Positions 6,079-13,140 of a stretch of 14,549 bases of DNA are shown here, one piece after another. The stretch comes from Burkholderiales bacterium. GTDB lineage: Bacteria > Pseudomonadota > Gammaproteobacteria > Burkholderiales > Thiobacillaceae. Positions within the stretch are counted from its first letter, which is position 1. Each line of letters starts with the position of its first letter. A program made the position numbers and the translations under genes. The stretch covers positions 1 to 14,549 of the forward strand of contig SXRG01000060.1 of assembly GCA_005793645.1 (NCBI GenBank), in the 5' to 3' direction. The notes under the pieces were generated by a model. That model was not told where the DNA came from, made no database searches, and worked only from the letters and a program-made list of their open reading frames with translations.

Positions 6079-6840
6079 TCATGACAAAAATAATTTCAGG
6101 CCAATTAGAATCGTGGTCACCTCAAAGGCGCGTTTGATCCAGCGGTTCCCCTGACGAATGGCCAGATGAGTGCCAAGATAGCCACCCAGGATGGAACCCG
6201 CCAGCAAGGCCGGCATCCACTCCCAGGCCACAGTCCCCACGATACCCAGTACTACCGCACCCGTACCGTTCCAGAAAAACCCGCACAGGATCAGGGTATA
6301 GGCCACGGCACGCTGATAATCCAACCCAAACCAGCGGATCAGCCATAAGGTGAGAAACAGGCCCGTACCCGAGGTGATCGAGCCATTAAGAAATCCCACC
6401 ACAAACAGCCCCGCCGCGCCCACCCACAAACTGTGTCCAGACCAATTACGGGGCGCATGAGTCAGACCCAATTGCGGCTTGAAAATGGAATAGAGCCCTA
6501 ACCCAGCGGTCAAAAGACCCAGCAAGATGATCATCGGCCGTTCTGGGGCCTGCAGCACCCACGAGGCGCCAAGGATTACGCCCGGCAAACCTGCTGCCAG
6601 GATGATGAGGCTCTCCCGCCAGGCCAGACCCCCTTCGCGTCCATGACGCAAGATGGCACCCACGCCAAGAAACACACTTGCCACCTTGTGGGTTGCCAGC
6701 GCCACGCCAAAACTCAGACCGAGGAAAATCAGGACGGGAAACTGGACCAGCCCCGCGCCACCGCCCGAGAGTGCCGAGAAAAAATTGGCCAACAGAGAAG
6801 CTGCAAACAGGGCTAGGGTATCGATGCCAGACAGGGTCAT
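6079..6840 (-). CDS. TSUP family (TauE/SafE) membrane anion exporter
   Basis: The protein has 253 residues from the ATG at 6840 and is almost wholly membrane-spanning (about seven to eight segments). The N-terminal ANFFSALSGGGAGLVQFPVLIFLGLS and the internal repeat FLNGSITSGTGLFLTLWLIRWFGLDYQRAVAYT are the two half-repeats of the TauE/SafE family. Members export sulfite, sulfoacetate or related organosulfur anions, and some take up anions. In a sulfur oxidiser, sulfite or thiosulfate handling is a reasonable but unproved guess. It follows crcB closely: a GTG at 6852 is an alternative start four bases after the crcB stop, and the ATG at 6840 is only 16 bases after it, so the two are probably co-transcribed and translationally linked. 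Both candidate starts have a GGATGATG stretch just upstream. No clear terminator follows. Confidence 0.87.
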   Translation of the reverse strand: MTLSGIDTLALFAASLLANFFSALSGGGAGLVQFPVLIFLGLSFGVALATHKVASVFLGVGAILRHGREGGLAWRESLIILAAGLPGVILGASWVLQAPERPMIILLGLLTAGLGLYSIFKPQLGLTHAPRNWSGHSLWVGAAGLFVVGFLNGSITSGTGLFLTLWLIRWFGLDYQRAVAYTLILCGFFWNGTGAVVLGIVGTVAWEWMPALLAGSILGGYLGTHLAIRQGNRWIKRAFEVTTILIGLKLFLS

Positions 6841-6856
6841 CGCATCATCCACGCCA

Positions 6857-7234
6857 TCATCCGCGTAAAAATCGCGCGCTCCAGACTCCCAACGCAGTCA
6901 TCGTCAGCGAGCCAACCAGGTGCAGACCGGCCGTCAGCATGGCCCAGCCGATCTGTCCACGCGCCATCTGAGTAAAGACCTCCGCCGAGAAGGTTGAAAA
7001 GGTCGTCAATCCGCCCAGGAAACCCGTCACCAAAAACAATCGCCATTCCGGCGACAGATCCGGGTTGTACAGGAAGAAGGCCAGGGCGAGACCCACGAGG
7101 TAACCGCCCAGGAGGTTGGCGGCTAATGTGCCATAAGGCAGGATCGGAAAGACCGGATTGAGCCAAAGGCTCAATCCCCAGCGAAGCCAAGCTCCTAGGG
7201 CCGCACCAATACCTACCGCAATAAAACCACCCAT
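6857..7234 (-). CDS. crcB: Fluoride ion channel CrcB/Fluc
   Basis: CrcB/Fluc forms a dual-topology dimer in the inner membrane that lets fluoride out of the cell. From the ATG at 7234 the protein has 125 residues, the usual length, with four membrane segments. Family motifs are GALGAWLRWGLS near the start (the conserved GaxxR region), PYGTLAANLLGGYLVG (the N in TxxxN) and GFLGGLTTFSTFSAE (the TTFSTF pore block with the polar track and Phe box). The start at 7234 is chosen because AGAAGG lies six bases upstream; an ATG at 7240 abuts that sequence. No fluoride riboswitch consensus was found in the leader. It probably forms a two-gene unit with the TSUP gene. Confidence 0.95.
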   Translation of the reverse strand: MGGFIAVGIGAALGAWLRWGLSLWLNPVFPILPYGTLAANLLGGYLVGLALAFFLYNPDLSPEWRLFLVTGFLGGLTTFSTFSAEVFTQMARGQIGWAMLTAGLHLVGSLTMTALGVWSARFLRG

Positions 7235-7263
7235 CCTCATCCTTCTTTTAAGACCGAGGCCAC

Positions 7264-7292
7264 AGGATAGTGAGGGCACTGGGTGATTGCAA
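7264..7292 (-). promoter_or_regulatory. Promoter for crcB and the TSUP gene
   Basis: On the minus strand TTGCAA (7287-7292) and TATCCT (7264-7269) are 17 bases apart. The predicted transcript start is near 7257, about 23 bases before the crcB ATG, which leaves no room for a riboswitch. Confidence 0.5.
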
Positions 7293-7340
7293 GGTTCGCC
7301 GTCAGAATAGGCTCGAGATACCCCAAGACGCCGCCCACAG

Positions 7341-7369
7341 AAAAAGGGCCGCGTCAGTGCAGCCCTTTT
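7341..7369 (-). terminator. Terminator between napB and crcB, probably bidirectional in form
   Basis: A stem of AAAAGGGCTGC against GCGGCCCTTTTT (one wobble pair) with a six-base loop and a run of T on either strand. On the minus strand it would end nap transcripts that pass the hairpin at 7424-7444. Confidence 0.7.
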
Positions 7370-7410
7370 CATCTCCGCCGATACGGCATCGCAACATCGA
7401 TGATCGTTCA

Positions 7411-7444
7411 AACAAGAAGAACCGATCGGGTAGCACGCCCGATC
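7411..7444 (-). terminator. First hairpin after napB, probable nap operon terminator
   Basis: GATCGGG (minus reading, 7438-7444) and CCCGATC (7424-7430) are exact 7-base arms around a 7-base loop. The tail GGTTCTTCTTGTTTG is T-rich but interrupted. It begins 39 bases after the napB stop. Confidence 0.5.
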
Positions 7445-7482
7445 AGCCCCTCATCCAAACCGACCTAATCAGCTCGGTATGG

Positions 7483-7971
7483 TCAGTTCAATTTATCCGG
7501 GCGGAAAACGCTCTCGACCAAAAGGGCCGCATCCGACTGCGGGCGGTGACACTGAATGCAATTCCAGCGACCCATGTAAAGATCGTTGGTCTTGCCAACA
7601 TAGTGGCTACGCGGCGCCGGATTAGCCTGGCCCTTCTCAAGCTTAGCGCCGATCAGGTCCGGCGTATTGTGGCAAGCCGCACACATATTGTTGTCTCGGG
7701 TTACCGGCACAAAATCATCAATGTTATGCGGGACCTGAGGCGGTGCGGTGTGATACGAAACCCCCAAAGACGCGGAAGTCCCTGGATCCGCCTTGGAATA
7801 CTGCGTCACCGGCGGCGTTGGCACATCATAGACACTAGTTTTTTCCAGACCCAGGGTTGCGTCGTTAATCGCGGCTACCTTCACAGTGGGTGCCTTGGCC
7901 GTCTGGCCACAGCCAGAAAGACCCAAAATCGCGCCCACCAATAGTCCAGCCCATGCCATATTCTTGCTCAT
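7483..7971 (-). CDS. napB: Periplasmic nitrate reductase diheme cytochrome c subunit NapB, predicted lipoprotein
   Basis: NapB passes electrons to NapA through two c-type hemes. The 162-residue protein has CAACH (97-101) and CIQCH (138-142) heme motifs and the NapB blocks YHTAPPQVPHNIDDFVPVTRDNNM (73-96) and PRSHYV (120-125), which hold candidate distal His ligands (H74, H82, H123). The N-terminus has a lipoprotein-type signal ending LSGC with Cys21 as the likely lipidated residue and Gly22 at +2, which would favour the outer membrane. This is unusual, since NapB is normally soluble. The start ATG at 7971 shares one base with the napH stop (TGATG) and has AAAGGAG four bases upstream, showing tight coupling. 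It is the last gene of napDAGHB. Confidence 0.95.
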   Translation of the reverse strand: MSKNMAWAGLLVGAILGLSGCGQTAKAPTVKVAAINDATLGLEKTSVYDVPTPPVTQYSKADPGTSASLGVSYHTAPPQVPHNIDDFVPVTRDNNMCAACHNTPDLIGAKLEKGQANPAPRSHYVGKTNDLYMGRWNCIQCHRPQSDAALLVESVFRPDKLN

Positions 7972-8897
7972 CACACTCTCCTTTGCGCCTCACTCACAGA
8001 AACAGAACCCTGCGCCTGCGCATTATGTGCACGGATCAGGGGCTTAAAATCAAAAACCAAACTACCCTCCGGACAAACCGGGGTACAACGCCCACAATTA
8101 CTGCATTCACCAAAAAACACGAAACCCTTTTCTTCCAACAATTTGAGATTCAACACCTGAGGCTCAGGGCAAACCTTGGCGCATTCACCACAATGGGTGC
8201 AGGTCGTCTTATCGAAACGCACCCTGAGTGTGGGATTGACCTTGCCCACCAGCGACCAAAAGGCGCCTAGAGGACATAGGTGACCACACCAGCCATGCTT
8301 AAGAATAAAGAGGTCAAACAGAAAGATGGCCAACAAAACGGTCGCGCCAAAACCCAGCCCAAAGAGGATCTCGCGGTGCGCCATGCCAACCGGACTCACC
8401 CATTCAAAGGCAGCCACCCCGGTCAAAACAGAGAGGATCAGGGTTAACGCCAACACAAAGTAGCGCGTGTTGCGCAGCAAAATAAAGGTCGGACGGATAT
8501 CGAAACGCACCCGCAACCAGCCCGCCAGATCAGTCACCGGGTTGACGGGACAGGCCCAGGAACAAAACACTCGCCCACCGATCAGACTATAGAAACCCAG
8601 CACGATCACTGAGCCAAGAATGGCCTCGGTTTGCAAAACATGGCCGGCGAGAAAGATCTGCAAGACCGCAAAGGGATCCGCCATCGGGATCAAGCCAATA
8701 AACTTGGAACCCGACAGGTTACCCGACAGGAGGGGCACATCCTTCGCCACCTCCCAGCCCCAGTGTATGGTTCCAAAGAACAACAACAGAGTGACGAACT
8801 GACTGAGGCGACGCAACACAATATAGCGCCACGACCACACTCTTTGAGCCAGGCTACGCTGTGAGAGATCGTGCGAGCTGTCTTGAGCGGTACGCAT
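7971..8897 (-). CDS. napH: Quinol dehydrogenase membrane subunit NapH (iron-sulfur)
   Basis: NapH is the membrane part of the NapGH quinol dehydrogenase that feeds electrons to periplasmic nitrate reductase. From the ATG at 8897 the protein has 308 residues, with about four membrane segments (near 34-46, 92-108, 146-163, 180-198). The two CxxxCP motifs characteristic of NapH are at C112-C116 (FCSWACPVNP) and C204-C208 (CGHLCPLG). The cytoplasmic C-terminal domain has two [4Fe-4S] motifs: C233/C236/C239/C243 and C265/C268/C271/C275. The ATG at 8897 lies two bases after the napG stop; a GTG at 8903 that overlaps the stop is an alternative. The stop overlaps the napB start. Because no napC is present, NapGH must be the quinol link for this operon. 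Confidence 0.95.
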   Translation of the reverse strand: MRTAQDSSHDLSQRSLAQRVWSWRYIVLRRLSQFVTLLLFFGTIHWGWEVAKDVPLLSGNLSGSKFIGLIPMADPFAVLQIFLAGHVLQTEAILGSVIVLGFYSLIGGRVFCSWACPVNPVTDLAGWLRVRFDIRPTFILLRNTRYFVLALTLILSVLTGVAAFEWVSPVGMAHREILFGLGFGATVLLAIFLFDLFILKHGWCGHLCPLGAFWSLVGKVNPTLRVRFDKTTCTHCGECAKVCPEPQVLNLKLLEEKGFVFFGECSNCGRCTPVCPEGSLVFDFKPLIRAHNAQAQGSVSVSEAQRRV

Positions 8898-8899
8898 GA

Positions 8900-9676
8900 T
8901 CACAATCCACCATTAAGATAATCAGCCGCACTACCCTTGACCGGGCCAGACGGTGCATTGGTAGGTACAGCGATAGTTGGCGCAGCACCCGTAGCGTCAA
9001 ATTCCTGGGTAATGGAATCCTCACGGGTCCAACCCAGTCGGTAATGATCACCAATTTTCCCCTGTATCAAGGCGTGCGGCAGGATACGGATGGCCGGCTC
9101 GGTCGTCGGACAGGCCCGCACACAAATACCGCAACCCGTACAGGCATCCGAATGCACCACAGGAATGAACATTGCGTGTTTGGAGATCTGCCGTGGATGC
9201 GTCTCAAGGGTGATGGCCTTGCCCTTGATCGGGCATTCGCGGTGACAAATTTCGCAACGCAGGCCTTTCCAGGACAAACAGTTCTCCGTGTCAATAACCG
9301 CCAACCCCATACGCGAGTCGTTGATATTCTTCAGCTTCGGCGATAGGGCCCCGGTCGGGCAAGCCTTCATGCAGGGGATGCTCGGACAGAGATAACAGGG
9401 GATCTGGCGCGGCTCAAAAAACGGCATCCCGATCGGCAAGTTACCCCCCGCTGCCTCCAGCTTGAGGGTATCGAATGGACAGGCCACCACACACTGGCCG
9501 CACTTGATGCAGGCGGCATTGAAATCATCATCCGGCAATGCGCCAGGCGGGCGCAAGGCAAAAGGTTGTGCCCGCGCCTCCTGACGCAGCAGATACGCCC
9601 ACCCCAAACCTCCTGTGGAGGCCAAGGTAGCGCCCTGCATCAAGCGCACCAGAAAATCGCGACGGTTGGCAGACAT
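8900..9676 (-). CDS. napG: Periplasmic ferredoxin-type subunit NapG
   Basis: NapG is the periplasmic iron-sulfur partner of NapH. The 258-residue protein starts with a twin-arginine signal (NRRDFLVRL at 4-12) and a hydrophobic stretch to about residue 37. Four [4Fe-4S] clusters are supported by Cys sets C56/C59/C62/C66, C94/C97/C102/C106, C133/C141/C144/C148 and C179/C182/C185/C189. The spacing CEICHRECP in the third set is typical of NapG and MauM-like proteins. The ATG at 9676 is chosen because it sits right before the Tat motif; the open frame extends to 9724 but the extra residues are not signal-like. No strong Shine-Dalgarno is seen. It is separated from napA by about 108 bases that hold strong palindromes, whereas it is nearly fused to napH. 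Confidence 0.95.
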   Translation of the reverse strand: MSANRRDFLVRLMQGATLASTGGLGWAYLLRQEARAQPFALRPPGALPDDDFNAACIKCGQCVVACPFDTLKLEAAGGNLPIGMPFFEPRQIPCYLCPSIPCMKACPTGALSPKLKNINDSRMGLAVIDTENCLSWKGLRCEICHRECPIKGKAITLETHPRQISKHAMFIPVVHSDACTGCGICVRACPTTEPAIRILPHALIQGKIGDHYRLGWTREDSITQEFDATGAAPTIAVPTNAPSGPVKGSAADYLNGGL

Positions 9677-9731
9677 GCTTCGTTTCCCATAATCTTTGGA
9701 GCTACTTACCCGGGGGCACCCCATGCCACCG

Positions 9732-9774
9732 GGTGAGGGGCCCCCTCACCACGGCCTCCCTGCAGGGAGGCCGT
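9732..9774. repeat. Two adjacent strong palindromes between napA and napG
   Basis: A perfect 24-base palindrome (9751-9774, arms ACGGCCTCCCTG) abuts a second near-palindrome (9732-9750, arms GGTGAGGGG/CCCCTCACC around one C). In the nap mRNA they form two stable hairpins straight after the napA stop. Neither has a T-run behind it, so they look like mRNA stabilising or processing elements rather than terminators. They could also be copies of a REP-like repeat. Confidence 0.75.
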
Positions 9775-9784
9775 CCAGCCAGGA

Positions 9785-12541
9785 TCAGGCCTTGTAGACC
9801 TTCACCGAGCACTTCTTGAAGTCGGTCTCTTTCGAGATTGGACAGGTTGAGTCGAGGCAAACCTTGTTGATCAACACGGACTCGTCAAACCAAGGTACAT
9901 AGACCAAACCACGCGGTACACGGTTACGGCCACCGGTCTCAATCCGCACCTTGACCTTGCCACGCCGTGATTCAACCCAGACCAGATCATTACGCTTCAG
10001 GCCCCGCGCATCCGCATCCTTGGGATGGATCCAGCACACGGCGTTAGGCACAGCACGGTGCAGTTCTGGCACGCGACGGGTCATCGAACCGGAATGCCAG
10101 TGTTCCAGCACACGACCGGTACACAACCAAAGATTAAAGTTGGTATCGGGTTCTTCGACCGGACTCGCGTAGGGACGGAAATAAATCTTGGCCTTACCGT
10201 CAAGCTTGACCTTAACGCTACCATCCCCCGGCTTGTCGAGGTCGCCCATGACCAGCGCATTGCCGTTGTTACCATAGAAGTCAATGCCCGAACCCTTCTT
10301 GCAATACGGGTCATACTCTTCATTGAAGCGCCAATCGGTCTCGACCCACTTACCGTCCTTCAGAACCACAGGCCACTTCAGACCACGCACCGCATCATCG
10401 TAATAGACATCAAACGGGGCCAGATCGTGCCCGTGATCGGTACCAAACTCGCGATACTCTTCGAACATCGCCTTCTCGACAAAGAAGCCCAGGTTCTCGG
10501 CAATATGGTTGCCGTGCCCCTTGGCAACCGGATCCGGCCAGGCGTACTTCTTGTTTTTCGGGGTCGCAAACAGGGCATCGTAGAGACTGGCCTCCGGGCT
10601 ATAGCCCATCTTTGCAGCCTCATCCAGCACGGACGGCAGCTTACCGTCTTCAAAACCCGGAGCCTTGACACCCGCAACCTTCTGCTCGCCCCAGCAATCT
10701 TTGATCTTGATGCGCTTGGCCATCTCAAGCAAGATCCACATATCGCCGCGCGCCTCGCCAACCGGTTTAACCTGCTGCCGCCAACACTGGGTGCGACGCT
10801 CTGCGTTGCCGTAAAAACCCCACTTTTCGAAGATCATCGCCGCCGGCAGGACCAGATCGGCCACCTTGGCCGATACGGTCGGATAGCCGTCGCAGCAGAC
10901 GATGAAGTTGTCCATATCACGCGCACCCTTGATCCAATGATTCAGGTTTGCGGTGTTCTGCCACGGGTTATTGACCTGCACCATAGCCCACTTACAGGTC
11001 CCGTCTTCCAGGTCACGCATGATCTTGACGTAGTGGCTACCCATCTGCGGGCTCAAGGTCTTGGCCGGCAAGTTCCAGACCTTCTCGGAAAGCGCACGGT
11101 GTTTCGGATTCATCACCACCATATCGGCCGGCAGGCGGTGGGCAAAGGTACCCACTTCACGCGCCGTACCACAAGCGGAAGGTTGACCGGTCAGGGAAAA
11201 CGCACCATTACCAGGTAATGATTGCTTGCCGACCAGCATATGGTTCGTATAGCACTGTTCATTGACCCAGGTGCCACGCTGGTGCTGGTTGAAACCCATG
11301 GTCCAGTAAGAGACCACCTTACGCTTTGGATCGCAGTAGTAATCGGCGAGTTCCTTGATCTTGGCCTTAAAAACCTCGGCCGACTCGTCCGGATCACCCT
11401 TGGCTGTGGCCACGACATAATCGGCATCATACGGCTCCAGGGCCTTGGCAAAGTCTTCAAAAGAGATAGCCCAGTCCTTGCCTGCTGTGGCAGCGTTGGC
11501 CTGCGGCACAACATCGCCGGCCTTCCTGCGCTGACCAATGGCCTCCCATTTATCAAGGACGCGCGTCTGCTCGTTCTTGACCACTTCCATCTCGGCCGGC
11601 GAGGCAAACTTGTCGGCATTCTTGGGGCGGAAACCATAGCCAATGTCATAAGGTCCCGTCGCGAACACCGTATGTTTCTTTACGAAGTCCCAATTCACCG
11701 CATCGCGCTTAATAATCTCGCGGGCGATGTAGTTTTGGATCGCCAGATCGCCACTAGGCTTGAACACAATCTCCAGGTCAGCAATATCCGACGACATGTT
11801 CGAGTACGTGGACAGATTGATCACCTTCATGTTCTTGTGCGTCAGGCGACGGTCAGTAATGCGCGACCACAGAATCGGGTGCATCTCGGCCATGTTGGCA
11901 CCCCAGAGGATAGCCGTGTCAGTATGCTCAATGTCATCATAGTTGCCAGCCGGCTCGTCAATACCGAAGGTTTGCATGAAGGCGGCCACAGCGGAGGCCA
12001 TGCAGTGGCGAGCATTAGGGTCGATGTTATTTGAACGGAAACCAGCCTTCCACAGCTTGGCCGCAACATAGCCCTCGGGCACCGTCCACTGACCGGAACC
12101 GAATATACCCACACCATGCGGGCCCTTTTCCCTGTAAGCCGCAAGGAATTTCTCGACCATGACATCCATGGCGGTATCCCACGACACCGGCACGAACTTG
12201 CCCTTCTTGTCGAACTTACCGTCGGTCATACGCAACAACGGTTGGGTCAAACGGTCCTGACCGTACATGATCTTGCCGTTAAAGTAGCCCTTCACACAGT
12301 TGAGACCCTTGTTGACCGGCGCCTTAGGATCACCCTTGGTGGCCACAATACGACCATCCTTGGTCGCGATCATGATGCCGCAACCCGTACCACAGAAGCG
12401 ACAGGCACCCTTGTCCCATTGCCAGCCGGCCTCGGACTGAGCCACCGCAGCCTCGGCCTGCTGCGATAACGGCAAGCCCACAGTCGCAGCCGCACTGGCG
12501 GCCACACTATTCTTCAAAAACTCACGACGGGTGATTCCCAT
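9785..12541 (-). CDS. napA: Periplasmic nitrate reductase catalytic subunit NapA
   Basis: NapA reduces nitrate to nitrite in the periplasm using a Mo-bis-MGD centre and one [4Fe-4S] cluster. The 918-residue protein starts with a Tat signal (TRREFLK, 4-10). The cluster is bound by C47, C50, C54 (CRFCGTGC) and C82 (GLNCVKGY), and the Mo ligand is C180 in NARHCMASA. The MGD-binding C-terminal domain has [23 protein letters not shown] and ends [16 protein letters not shown]. It is about 90 residues longer than E. coli NapA (828) and carries an extra segment near 305-375. With blocks such as [28 protein letters not shown] it resembles the long NapA of Campylobacter and Wolinella. The ATG at 12541 has AAGGAG eight bases upstream. 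Maturation needs NapD, encoded just upstream. Confidence 0.98.
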   Translation of the reverse strand: MGITRREFLKNSVAASAAATVGLPLSQQAEAAVAQSEAGWQWDKGACRFCGTGCGIMIATKDGRIVATKGDPKAPVNKGLNCVKGYFNGKIMYGQDRLTQPLLRMTDGKFDKKGKFVPVSWDTAMDVMVEKFLAAYREKGPHGVGIFGSGQWTVPEGYVAAKLWKAGFRSNNIDPNARHCMASAVAAFMQTFGIDEPAGNYDDIEHTDTAILWGANMAEMHPILWSRITDRRLTHKNMKVINLSTYSNMSSDIADLEIVFKPSGDLAIQNYIAREIIKRDAVNWDFVKKHTVFATGPYDIGYGFRPKNADKFASPAEMEVVKNEQTRVLDKWEAIGQRRKAGDVVPQANAATAGKDWAISFEDFAKALEPYDADYVVATAKGDPDESAEVFKAKIKELADYYCDPKRKVVSYWTMGFNQHQRGTWVNEQCYTNHMLVGKQSLPGNGAFSLTGQPSACGTAREVGTFAHRLPADMVVMNPKHRALSEKVWNLPAKTLSPQMGSHYVKIMRDLEDGTCKWAMVQVNNPWQNTANLNHWIKGARDMDNFIVCCDGYPTVSAKVADLVLPAAMIFEKWGFYGNAERRTQCWRQQVKPVGEARGDMWILLEMAKRIKIKDCWGEQKVAGVKAPGFEDGKLPSVLDEAAKMGYSPEASLYDALFATPKNKKYAWPDPVAKGHGNHIAENLGFFVEKAMFEEYREFGTDHGHDLAPFDVYYDDAVRGLKWPVVLKDGKWVETDWRFNEEYDPYCKKGSGIDFYGNNGNALVMGDLDKPGDGSVKVKLDGKAKIYFRPYASPVEEPDTNFNLWLCTGRVLEHWHSGSMTRRVPELHRAVPNAVCWIHPKDADARGLKRNDLVWVESRRGKVKVRIETGGRNRVPRGLVYVPWFDESVLINKVCLDSTCPISKETDFKKCSVKVYKA

Positions 12542-12565
12542 GACATCTGCTCCTTTGGCTAATAA

Positions 12566-12877
12566 TCAGGCGTTAAGATAGGTCGGAACACACACGGAAG
12601 TGTCCTCGGCCAGTTCGGCGGGCATGGCGGCATATTCCTGCTCGTCTTCGGCAAAATAGTGGTAAACCATATCTGCCATTACAACATGGGGCATGGCCTT
12701 GATCCGTTTCACACCCTCAATCTCGGCGTGAATGTCGGTCGCTTCCTGCACCACAATGATGCGACCCGAATCCGGATCAGTTTGATGTACTTCAATCCCA
12801 TCCTGAGCGGCGAGGTCAGCAACAACCTGAGACACCCATTCCGGTTTGGCAACGACAAGAATTCCTGACAAATTCAT
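12566..12877 (-). CDS. napD: NapA maturation chaperone NapD
   Basis: NapD is a small cytoplasmic chaperone that binds the Tat signal of NapA and holds back export until the cofactor is inserted. The 103-residue protein has a ferredoxin-like fold pattern: a beta strand NLSGILVVAKP (2-12), a helix VSQVVADLAAQDGIEVHQ, then GRIIVVQEA and the typical NapD block IKAMPHVVMADMVYHYF (59-75). The acidic tail (AEDEQEYAAMPAELAEDT) is longer than in E. coli NapD. The ATG at 12877 follows AAGGAAGGAC. It is the first gene of napDAGHB, 24 bases before napA. Confidence 0.94.
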   Translation of the reverse strand: MNLSGILVVAKPEWVSQVVADLAAQDGIEVHQTDPDSGRIIVVQEATDIHAEIEGVKRIKAMPHVVMADMVYHYFAEDEQEYAAMPAELAEDTSVCVPTYLNA

Positions 12878-12940
12878 AATCCGTCCTTCCTTTTCAAGAC
12901 CGCTTTATATCCACAACAAGCCATGCAAACATTCAAACTC

Positions 12941-12954
12941 TTGACAATTATCAA
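12941..12954. promoter_or_regulatory. Second FNR-like inverted repeat in the napD leader
   Basis: TTGACAATTATCAA matches the FNR consensus TTGAT-N4-ATCAA at 9 of 10 positions. It lies downstream of the predicted nap transcript start (about +26 to +39), where a bound protein would more likely hinder than activate transcription. Confidence 0.4.
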
Positions 12955-12985
12955 GACTAATCACGAATTTGCAAATCTGATTACC

Positions 12986-13028
12986 ATTAGATATCCATAT
13001 CCCCAAATAGAACATTGATCAAGATCAA
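12986..13028 (-). promoter_or_regulatory. FNR-dependent nap promoter: perfect FNR box and -10 element
   Basis: TTGATCAAGATCAA at 13015-13028 is an exact match to TTGAT-N4-ATCAA. On the minus strand TCTAAT (12986-12991, 5 of 6 to TATAAT) places the transcript start near 12979, so the FNR box is centred near -42.5, essentially the class II position of -41.5. The leader to napD would be about 100 bases. No good 7-2-7 NarP/NarL heptamer pair was recognised. Confidence 0.75.
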
Positions 13029-13031
13029 GTT

Positions 13032-13083
13032 CCATGACAAAAGCCTGTCAAACGGACGGTGCCATTGTCATCAAATGTCATGG
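13032..13083 (+). promoter_or_regulatory. TGTCA repeat cluster upstream of ppk1, possible degenerate Pho box
   Basis: CTGTCAA (13045-13051), TTGTCAT (13065-13071) and ATGTCAT (13075-13081) are direct repeats at 20- and 10-base steps, and CCATGACA (13032-13039) is an inverted copy of TGTCATGG (13076-13083). The unit resembles the PhoB half-site CTGTCAT, but PhoB repeats are spaced 11 bases, so the match is imperfect. Confidence 0.3.
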
Positions 13084-13140
13084 AAGCCTTGTCGCGATTA
13101 GCTTAGCATGCGCATTGGTCAAAATCCTCTACGAAACCCC

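Noticed and set aside
7235..7340. Fluoride riboswitch upstream of crcB
   Set aside because: Neither the GGNGAUGG...CGCC stem nor the downstream CUGAUG part of the motif was seen on the minus strand.
7241..7411. N-terminal extension of CrcB up to 7411
   Set aside because: The extra 59 residues are not membrane-like or conserved, cross the terminator at 7341-7369 and the promoter at 7264-7292; the 125-residue form matches the family length.
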